NCBI GenBank assembly: GCA_004009845.1
Contig: RMBW01000316.1
Coordinates: 1-13,232, forward strand
Direction of reading: 5' to 3'
DNA from: Davidsoniella eucalypti
Lineage: Eukaryota; Ascomycota; Sordariomycetes; Microascales; Ceratocystidaceae
Length of the DNA: 13,232 bases
Positions 1-5,690 of the stretch are shown here, piece after piece. The position numbers and the translations under genes are program-made. Positions within the stretch are counted from its first letter, which is position 1. Every line of letters begins with the position of its first letter. The notes under the pieces are model-generated. The model was not told the origin of the DNA, ran no database searches, and saw only the letters and a list, made by a program, of their open reading frames with translations.

Positions 1-1176
1 GGGCGAAGTCTGCAGGCGCTTCAGCATCACACGACGCCTTCCACAGCCTTCCATCCACAACGGATGGCGCCCAAGAGCGAAGTACCAAGAAGTTGAGACC
101 TCCTTCGCATTTTCTGCTCCTTCGCACAGGACGACTGGGCCGAGTTACTACCCCAAGCCAAATTGCACTCAACAACCGCACGGTTTCCAGCACAGGCCTA
201 GCGCCCTTCTTCGCTACCCACGGCTACAACATGTCCATAGTGGAACCATCACCATCCACTGACCCAGCCTCCACACGATCCCCCGTCCACGACGCACAAG
301 CATTCTTAGACAAAATCAGCAATGCATCGGGATTCGCGCAAGTAGCCATAGCCTCCGCACAGGACTACCAGGAAACCGCAGCCAACTGTAAGGGTCTAAG
401 GCCCTGGTTGGTTTGGCTAAGCTTGATCTAAGCCTATGCAAAACGGTTATAAATAGGGACGTCTTCCCGCCGTTATTCCAACAGATAATAGTCCTTCTCT
501 CCATCGGCCACAATCTAATCACCCTTTCTAAGATTGTTGGCCTCGTCCCTCCTTAGATCCTCTCACCAACCGCCGTCGCCAGCCAGCCTCGCAATTCAAG
601 ATAGGAGACAAAGTCTTCCTGAAAACGGAAAATCTCTCATCCTTGAGACCATCTAAGAAATTAGATTGGCTGGCACGCCGCTACACGGTCACAGGCCTCG
701 TAGGTTCCCATGCAGTCCGACTGGACGTCCCCGGCTTGGTCCACCCTGTCTTTCACGTGAACAAGGTCCGTCACGCCTTCAACAACCCCCTACCTTCTCA
801 AGTGCTCCAAGACGATGAACCCGAAGCCATTACGAGAGACGAAGCATACGGCGACGAGTCTCTAGCTGAAGGGGAATTCCGAGTTGAGGAAATCGTCCGC
901 CAGCGTAAGTACCGCGGCCACGAACAGGCACTAGTTAAGTGGTCAGGTTACCAGGACCCCACTTGGGAACCAGTAGAACACGTCGAAAGTACCCTCGCTT
1001 GGCGCATCTTCTTGGATCGCTCCCTAGTCACCGCGTCCTCAGCCATTATTGAGCAAGTTAGCACAGTTCCATCGGACCAAGCCGCATCCCCACAGCCACC
1101 CACCCACATGCAACATCAAGGGGGGGAGGAATCATCAGACTCATTATTTTCGTATTGGAATGGTACCACTCACTAA
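1..1176 (+). pseudogene. Integrase with chromodomain, element 1; frameshifted and interrupted by a solo LTR
   Basis: This is the C-terminal two thirds of a Ty3/Gypsy integrase. Bases 1-380 encode the end of the DDE core (FALNNR-like block and the ATHGYN segment) but need several frame changes to read. Bases 571-1176 are one open frame: a GDKVFL block, a GPY/F-type module (KLDWLARRYTVTG, HPVFHV) and a chromodomain at about 874-1008 with WSGYQDPTWEP. The histone-methyl-lysine cage residues seen in HP1 are kept as F (EFRVE), W and Y. The solo LTR A splits the frame exactly between an Asn codon (384-386) and the resumed frame at 571; removing it with one copy of ccaac restores reading. The five defects before position 200 are all single-base losses in short homopolymers. 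The product would tether integration complexes to chromatin, but this copy cannot be functional. Confidence 0.88.
387..565 (+). repeat. Solo LTR, family A, copy 1 (TSD ccaac)
   Basis: This is a 179-bp sequence starting TGTAAGGG and ending TCTCA, with TATAAAT at 448-454 as the core promoter. It is flanked by a perfect 5-bp duplication, ccaac, at 382-386 and 566-570. No internal retroelement sequence lies with it, so it is a solo LTR left by LTR-LTR recombination. It interrupts the element 1 integrase. It differs from copy 3 by three substitutions and from copy 2 by a similarly small number of changes, all near the copy 2 3' part. Confidence 0.95.
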
Positions 1177-1353
1177 GTAACATTCAATCGGCGCTACCGC
1201 CACTCGGAGTTTACCGTATTTACGATACTCCTTATTTTTCCGCAGCACTCCCTGCGCCATTTTTAAAAAAAAAAGACAAACTTAATTTGTCAGCATGTAT
1301 TATAGATTTTATCAGTTAGAATTAGTTAGTCTGCCGAGGGGGGAGGGGGCTAA
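1177..1353 (+). other. 3' untranslated region and polypurine tract of element 1
   Basis: This AT-rich leader to the LTR contains no gene. The polypurine tract, primer for plus-strand DNA synthesis, is the 14-base A/G run at 1336-1349. It is separated from the LTR by four bases (ctaa). Elements 2 and 4 have similar short spacers after their tracts, so the spacer appears to be a feature of this chromovirus group. A poly(A) run lies at about 1263-1273. Confidence 0.8.
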
Positions 1354-1531
1354 TGTCACGGGCTAAGGCCCAGTTGGTATTTGTCTAGGTATTTACCTAG
1401 TCAGATAAACGGCTATAAATAGGGACCTATTCCCGCCGTATTCCAACAGATATTAGCCTTTCTCCTTCATCGGTATCAATCGAAGTCCTTTCTACTAGAT
1501 TGCTTGCCACTGCCTCACCTAGTTCGTGTCA
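1354..1531 (+). repeat. 3' LTR of element 1, family B
   Basis: This 178-bp LTR begins TGTCACGGGC and ends CGTGTCA, giving partly inverted ends. TATAAAT is at 1414-1420, followed by AGGGACC and CCCGCCG blocks shared with families A and C. It lies directly after the element 1 polypurine tract, which makes it a 3' LTR rather than a solo copy. Antisense relatives are at 4863-5036 and 9132-9308. Confidence 0.92.
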
Positions 1532-2168
1532 CGCAACCCAATTCGCGATCGTAGCTATGGCTGCCACCCAGGAACACCAGGAAACCAGCGCCAACCGTCT
1601 CCGTCAACCATCCGAGAGTTTCAGAGTGGGAGATAAGGTCTACCTCAACACGAAGAACCTGACCACGGAGAGACCGTCCAAGAAGCTAGACTGGTTGGCC
1701 AGACTGTACACAGTCCTAGAGGTTACAGGTACCCACAACGTACGATTGAACGTGCCCACAGGCATCCATCCTGTTTTCCACGTAAGCCTAATCCGCCGAG
1801 CTCCCAACAACCCCTTACCCTCGCAGGAAGTACCTGATGATGAGCCCGCGGCTATCACGGCTAGGGAAGCTCTTGAAGACGACTCTGTGGAAACAGGCGA
1901 GTACAGGGTGGAAGCAATCGTCAAGCAGCGTACCCGCCATGGACACACGCAAGCCTTGGTCAAATGGAAAGGTTACCAAGACGCTACTTGGGAACCACTG
2001 GAACATGTGAAGGACACTGCAGCATGGTTGGTCTTCACGGAGAAGACGAAAAAGAATTGGAACGTGACCCTCCAATCCCTTTACACTGCCTGGTTGCTAC
2101 CAGAGGATGGCCCCGAGAAGGACCATGGTACGAGTATGGACACACGCAGTCCATTGATGGTAGGCTAA
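1532..2168 (+). pseudogene. Integrase C-terminus with chromodomain, element 2 (5' truncated)
   Basis: The open frame enters directly from LTR B, so the upstream part of an artificial ORF starting near 1500 is LTR and not protein. Residues from ATQFAIVAM onward align with element 1 (NASGFAQVAI). They continue through a GDKVYL block, KLDWLARLYTV, HPVFHV and a chromodomain at about 1899-2030 with WKGYQDATWEP. The aromatic cage is complete (Y in EYRVE, W, Y). No stop or frameshift occurs up to the stop at 2166-2168, so this copy looks younger or less decayed than element 1 upstream of its solo LTR. It is a fragment because the catalytic core is missing in the window. Confidence 0.87.
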
Positions 2169-2402
2169 AGCAGCTATATTGGCTGCTCCACCTTGGTCAC
2201 CTGCACACCCGAGCGTCTGCAGGATAAGATTACTGACCTATTTTGGAGTTATTTCTGTTTCTGGAGCTATTTCTGTTTTTGGATATTGAGTACCAAGGTA
2301 CTATACGGTTTTAAGTTTGTATACACCATGTTACAGGGGTGTTTTTTGTATGTTTAGACGTAAAATTAGTGTAATTTTTCTGCCGATGGGGGGGGAGACT
2401 AT
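2169..2402 (+). other. 3' UTR and polypurine tract of element 2
   Basis: No gene is visible. The purine run at 2388-2398 (eight G then AGA) is the plus-strand primer site, followed by a four-base spacer before LTR C at 2403. The spacer region is T-rich and contains imperfect repeats of ttatttctgttt and similar at about 2239-2280. Confidence 0.72.
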
Positions 2403-2583
2403 TGTAAGAGACTAAGGCCTAGTAAGGTTAGCCAAGGCATTCCTTGTCAGTACTAGAATCGGCTATAAGTAGGGACCCATTCCCGCCGATTATTAGTCTT
2501 AGTTTCTCTTTCTCCTTCATCGGTCTCAATCGAACTATTCTTTTACGACCAGTTTTCATCGCAACTCCTCGTATATCGTCTCA
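2403..2583 (+). repeat. 3' LTR of element 2, family C
   Basis: This 181-bp LTR starts TGTAAGAGACTAAGG and ends CGTCTCA, with TATAAGT at 2464-2470. It shares the TAAGGCC, AGGGACC, TTCCCGCCG and CTTCATCGGT blocks with families A and B but differs elsewhere, so it is treated as its own subfamily. It is placed as a 3' LTR by the polypurine tract just upstream. Only one copy is seen in the window. Confidence 0.85.
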
Positions 2584-3112
2584 TGGGGTAGTAATTCGGC
2601 CCAGTCGTCCTGTGCGAAGGAGCAGAAAATACGAAGGAAGGTCTCAACTTCTTGGTTACTTCGTTCTTGGGCGCCATTCGTTTGTGGATGGAAGGCTGTG
2701 GATGAGACGATCTAAGGAGGGACGAGGCCAACAATCTTAGAAAGGAGAGATTAGATTGTGGCCGATGGAGAGAAGGACTATTATCTGTTGGAATAACGGC
2801 GGGAAGACGTCCCTATTTATAACCGTTTTGCATAGGCTTAGATCAAGCTTAGCCAAACCAACCAGGGCCTTAGACCCTTACAGTGGAAAGGTGTCGTGTG
2901 ATGCTGAAGCGCCTGCAGACTTCGCCCCAAAATAATGAAGAGAACTGTGGTCCACGGTCTGATACAATGGCCGTGGGAAAACCGTGGTGGACGAAGACAT
3001 GGGTAATGAGGGCTCGGGCCGTTGCTTCGGCCGAGGTGTCTGACATGGGGACGAGGATTTGAGACTTGGATAGTCTGTCGGTGATCCCGAGAATAAAGAG
3101 GTGGCCCTTGGG
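2584..3112 (-). pseudogene. Integrase catalytic core, element 3 (antisense, split by a solo LTR)
   Basis: Read on the minus strand this is a DDE integrase core. The first catalytic Asp is in TDRLSK, the second in SDRGPQF and the Glu in AQERSNQ. Counting across the solo LTR gives 35 residues between the second Asp and the Glu, the retroviral-type D-35-E spacing. The frame then runs through VETFLRIFCSF to DDWAELLP, where LTR C of element 2 cuts it at 2583. Removing the solo LTR A (2703-2882) and one copy of its target duplication leaves the frame open, so decay here is by insertion and not by point mutation. The N-terminal side ends abruptly near 3112 at an inverted junction with element 4. It is non-functional as it stands. 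Confidence 0.87.
2703..2882 (-). repeat. Solo LTR, family A, copy 2 (TSD gtgga)
   Basis: This is a 180-bp antisense copy of LTR A, flanked by the perfect 5-bp duplication gtgga at 2698-2702 and 2883-2887. It splits the element 3 integrase between the second Asp and the catalytic Glu. Compared with copies 1 and 3 it has a one-base length difference in the ATC-rich part and a C-to-G change next to its terminal TCTCA. Confidence 0.95.
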
Positions 3113-3545
3113 TGATACAGTGTATCTTAGTACTAAAAACATTTCCACAGCTCGTCCCTCTCGCAAACTCGATTGGCTAGCCAAACGCTACAAAGTCACA
3201 GGACTAGTAGGTAGCCACGTGGTCAAGCTCAATGTCCCAGGCAACATTTGGCCAAGTTTTCATGTCAGCATGGTGCGCCGAGCCGCTAATGATCCGCTCC
3301 CCTCTCAAGTCGTACAAGATGATGAGCCGGGGCCGGTGACGGAGCGTGAAGCAGCTTCGAATCCTGACCTGGTAGCTGGCGAATGGAGGGTAGAGAGTAT
3401 TCTAAAGACACGTAAAAATCGACGAGCAGAGCAGGCGTTAGTCAAGTGGTCAGGTTACGAAGACGCTACCTGGGAACCCCTCATTCACGTTAAGGATACC
3501 TTAGCTTGGAAAATCTTCGCAGAGGCGAATGGTCGCTCGGATTGA
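3113..3545 (+). pseudogene. Integrase C-terminus with chromodomain, element 4 (5' truncated at an inversion junction)
   Basis: From the GDTVYLSTKNI block onward this is a third chromovirus integrase tail: KLDWLAKRYKVTG, SFHVSMVRRA, DDEPGPVTE, then a chromodomain at about 3381-3510 with WSGYEDATWEP and a full aromatic cage (W in EWRVE, W, Y). The frame is open to the stop at 3543-3545. Residues of a computed ORF before about 3113 are the antisense of element 3 and should be ignored. The catalytic core that belongs to it is missing. The polypurine tract and LTR D downstream belong to the same element. Confidence 0.86.
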
Positions 3546-3723
3546 ACTTAGTCATAGGTGATTTGTCACTCATTCTTCTTCTTGGTATCTGGTTATTTTT
3601 CATTGTTTTTCTGGTCCCTCCAATTTGTATCAATAAATTTTTTTATTTCCATTTCTTTTTCTCAGCCTCATGGAGGGGGGCTCATATATCTTAGGTTAGT
3701 TAGAACATTGAGGGGGGGGTAGT
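3546..3723 (+). other. 3' UTR of element 4 with two purine tracts
   Basis: The region is T-rich with AATAAA near 3631. The purine run at 3710-3719 (GA then eight G) sits four bases before LTR D and is the likely polypurine tract. A second G run, GGAGGGGGG, lies about 40 bases upstream at 3672-3680 and could be an older or alternative primer. No gene is seen. Confidence 0.7.
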
Positions 3724-3809
3724 TGAAAGGATCTAGGACCCAATCTTGTTGGCTGTGGTATCTACCACAGCCGTTACTTTTGTCTATATAAGGAGGCCGT
3801 CTCCCCTCC

Positions 3810-4434
3810 TGTTATGAAATAACACTCGCAGACCCTCCGCATGAAGCTTAGACTTGATGTACAGTCTCACCTTTCCAATTTTGGTGACAACGATTCATGC
3901 ATTGAGGCTTCGACTGGATGGTTACGAAATAACAGTCGCAGAACCTCCGCATGAAACTTAGACTTGATGTACAGTCTCACCTTTCCGATGTTGGTGACAA
4001 CGATTCATGCATTGAGGTTTAGAGTGCATACACAGCCAACACGGCATTGCCTCGAACTTCCGTCCGTAGACCTGACTCTCCTGTTTCTTTCTCTCTCGGG
4101 TTAACATATATAGCTTGCTTGTATCTTTTTTCTGTTCTCCTTTTGCCTTCCCCCTCCAAGCTTACAACTCCCTGTGTACCTGACCTACTGGTGCAACCTC
4201 CTCTTCTTGTTCCTGTTCCTGTTCTTATCTTTGCTCCTGCTCCTGTTCTTACCTTCTTGTCCCCGCTCTTGTTCCTATCTTCGCTCCGGCTTCTGTCCTG
4301 ATTTAGTCCCGATTTACTTAATTTATTATTCTGTGTAACTCTATTATCCTGAAAACTCCAAAACCACCTTCGAGTGACTACTCTCCCAGTGATCACTGGT
4401 TTCCCTTTGAATTCCTGCCTGCCCGTTCTTTACA
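3810..4434 (+). repeat. Solo LTR, family E, Copia-like (TSD cctcc)
   Basis: This is a 625-bp insertion within LTR D, flanked by cctcc at 3805-3809 and 4435-4439. It starts TG and ends CA. The first 15 bases (TGTTATGAAATAACA) form a small inverted repeat of the kind that opens many Ty1/Copia LTRs, which is the reason for the family suggestion. TATATAG lies at 4107-4113, followed by a pyrimidine-rich tract with CTGTTC/CTTGTTC repeats at about 4196-4300. It carries a 110-bp internal duplication. The open frames across its second half are low-complexity by-products of the pyrimidine tract. Polarity is inferred from the TATA motif. Confidence 0.8.
3811..4017 (+). repeat. Tandem duplication, 110-bp period, inside LTR E
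   Basis: Unit 1 begins at 3811 and unit 2 at 3921. The first roughly 97 bases of each unit match except for about seven substitutions; then they diverge (gaggcttcgact against gaggtttagagt). The units contain the shared block CTTAGACTTGATGTACAG. They lie upstream of the LTR TATA motif, where duplicated enhancer-like repeats are common in retroelement LTRs. A regulatory role is inference. Confidence 0.88.
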
Positions 4435-4580
4435 CCTCCTTATTCTTGTCTAGTTCTTTTCTTCCCTCTCTATCTTCTTTAACCTCGTCAAATACAATAT
4501 CTCTTCTACTTCTGCAAGCCTCGTTCTCGTCGTAGATCGTCACAGGTGAAGGCGGACGCGATAGTCGGCAGTGTGGGTAG

Positions 4581-4759
4581 TGTAAGGGTCTAAGGCCCTG
4601 GTTGGTTCGGCTAAGCTTGATCTAAGCCTAAGCAAAACGGTTATAAATAGGGACGTCTTCCCGCCGTTATTTCAACAGATAATAGTCCTTCTCTCCATCG
4701 GCCACAATCTAATCACCCTTTCTAAGATTGTTGGCCTCGTCCCTCCTTAGATCCTCTCA
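4581..4759 (+). repeat. Solo LTR, family A, copy 3 (TSD ggtag)
   Basis: This 179-bp copy is flanked by the perfect duplication ggtag at 4576-4580 and 4760-4764. It differs from copy 1 by only three substitutions, so the two insertions are of similar, recent age. The host sequence around it (4545-4862) holds an imperfect direct repeat, gcacagtagggt at 4767 and 4819, and no recognisable gene. Confidence 0.95.
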
Positions 4760-4862
4760 GGTAGGGGCACAGTAGGGTACAAGGACGATGGTCACGAAAT
4801 AGCGTGAGAGGACAGAGTGCACAGTAGGGTGCGAGGAGAAGGACGGTAGATCGGTATCAAAA

Positions 4863-5036
4863 TGACACGAACTAGGAGAGGCAATGGCAATCTAGAGTAA
4901 AGACTTCGATTGATACCGATGAAGGAGAAAGACTAATATCTGTTGGAATACGGCGGGGACAGGTCCCTATTTATAACCGTTAATCTGGCTAAGTATCTTA
5001 CTTAGCCAAATACCAACTGGGCCTTAGCCCCTGACA
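4863..5036 (-). repeat. LTR B, antisense copy without a clean target duplication
   Basis: On the minus strand it starts TGTCAGGGGCTAAGG and ends TTCGTGTCA (174 bp) and shares the TATAAATAGGGACC core with the element 1 LTR. The bases outside its ends are caaaa (4858-4862) and aaatg (5037-5041), which do not match. It may therefore be one end of a deleted or recombined element rather than a simple solo LTR. An 11-base inverted repeat, ATCGGTATCAA at 4850-4860 against 4910-4920, crosses its edge. Confidence 0.83.
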
Positions 5037-5346
5037 AAATGTGAGTTTACGCAACTGAATATGGAAGACTCCTCACAAGCGAGAGCAAACTGTAAAGCTT
5101 TTTTCAAAACGCTCAAACTTTACCGTGAAAAACTCGCTACGACGAAAGAAACAAGTTCTGCAGTAACGAGAAATCGACTGGCTTAAGAGAAAGAGTTTAT
5201 TACAAACTTTGTAGTATGGTCTTGGGTGCGAAGAGAGTTATAACAAGGAGTTGTCTGAATCTGACAAAGTGAAAGCAGAGAGAGAGAGGACAAGACGAAT
5301 CGTGTTGGACAGTCAACAATAAGAGAATCAGGTATCTTCTTTAAAG
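5037..5346. other. Unassigned 310-bp spacer between two antisense LTRs
   Basis: No reading frame, RNA gene or LTR copy is recognised. The plus strand is purine-rich with a GA-repeat at about 5277-5289. If the flanking antisense LTRs are remnants of full elements this could be untranslated internal sequence, but no tRNA-like primer site is evident next to either LTR. Confidence 0.5.
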
Positions 5347-5537
5347 TGTGACGATCTACGACGAGAACGAGGCTTGCAGAAGTAGAAGAGATATTGTATT
5401 TGATGAAGTTAAAGAAGATAGAGAGGGAAGAAAAGAACTAGACAAGAATAAGGAGGGGAAATGGCCTCCTTATATAGACAAAGGTAACGGCTGTGGTAGA
5501 TACCGCAGCCAACAAGATTGGGTCCTAGATCCTTTCA
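5347..5537 (-). repeat. LTR D, antisense copy
   Basis: This 191-bp copy reads TGAAAGGATCTAGG to GATCGTCACA on the minus strand and carries TATATAAGG. It is uninterrupted and so defines the empty site of the LTR E insertion in the plus-strand copy (CCCCTCCTTATTC). The outside flanks, taaag and ttcat, do not match. It is followed immediately by an inverted LTR D tail. Confidence 0.88.
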
Positions 5538-5586
5538 TTCATATTTTCTACTTCCGCAAGCCTCGTTCTCGTCGTAGATCGTCACA
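5538..5586 (+). repeat. LTR D 3' tail, plus orientation
   Basis: The last 39 bases or so (TCTACTTCCGCAAGCC to GTAGATCGTCACA) match the end of LTR D. With the antisense LTR D they form an inverted repeat of about 40 bases with one mismatch, at 5346-5387 and 5548-5587. The rest of the plus-oriented LTR is absent. The gene-side spacer to the helicase stop (5587-5690) shows nothing else. Confidence 0.78.
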
Positions 5587-5690
5587 CAACTGATATTTTG
5601 ACATCAACATTTCCTTGACAATATTTTTCCTCTCAAAACATTTATCTCGACATTTTCAATATTCGTTTTCTTATTACCTACTACAGTAAT

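Larger units (their letters stand above)
1..1531 (+). mobile_element. Element 1: 3' part of a Ty3/Gypsy chromovirus (integrase, 3' UTR, PPT, 3' LTR)
   Basis: The order integrase core, integrase C-terminal domain, chromodomain, untranslated region, purine tract and LTR is that of the 3' half of a Ty3/Gypsy chromovirus. The 5' half (LTR, gag, protease, reverse transcriptase, RNase H) lies outside the window or is lost. The right end at 1531 is sharp: the next base resumes another element's integrase reading frame, so element 1 inserted into element 2. The expected 5-bp target duplication on the right would be cgcaa (1532-1536); its partner lies left of the window. A solo LTR of family A interrupts the element at 387-565. 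It cannot move by itself. Confidence 0.88.
1532..2583 (+). mobile_element. Element 2: 3' part of a second chromovirus, with LTR C
   Basis: The order is integrase C-terminal domain and chromodomain (1532-2168), AT-rich 3' UTR, polypurine tract and 3' LTR C. Its left part was displaced by the insertion of element 1 and lies outside the window. Its right end (2583) abuts antisense integrase sequence of element 3, so element 2 itself inserted into element 3. The right target-site base set would be tgggg (2584-2588); the partner cannot be seen. Confidence 0.86.
3724..4544 (+). repeat. LTR D, 3' LTR of element 4, interrupted by a solo LTR
   Basis: It starts TGAAAGGATCTAGG and ends GATCGTCACA, with a TATATAAGG promoter core at 3785-3793. 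Subtracting the 625-bp LTR E insertion and its duplicated 5 bp leaves 191 bp, exactly the size of the antisense copy at 5347-5537, which confirms the boundaries. The end could instead be placed at the CA two bases earlier; all D copies here read gtcaca, so the longer form is preferred. Confidence 0.87.

Noticed and set aside
1640..1963. 107-codon minus-strand frame
   Set aside because: Lies fully opposite the conserved integrase/chromodomain frame of element 2.
3811..4017. Tandem units as tRNA-derived or snoRNA repeats
   Set aside because: No convincing A/B boxes or C/D boxes in order; position inside LTR E explains them better.
4019..4396. 125-codon minus-strand frame in LTR E
   Set aside because: Low-complexity K/R/G/T-rich translation of a pyrimidine-rich tract inside an LTR; no domain, and the opposite strand is equally open.
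5348..5593. 81-codon plus-strand frame
   Set aside because: Falls within the antisense LTR D and its inverted tail; no protein features.
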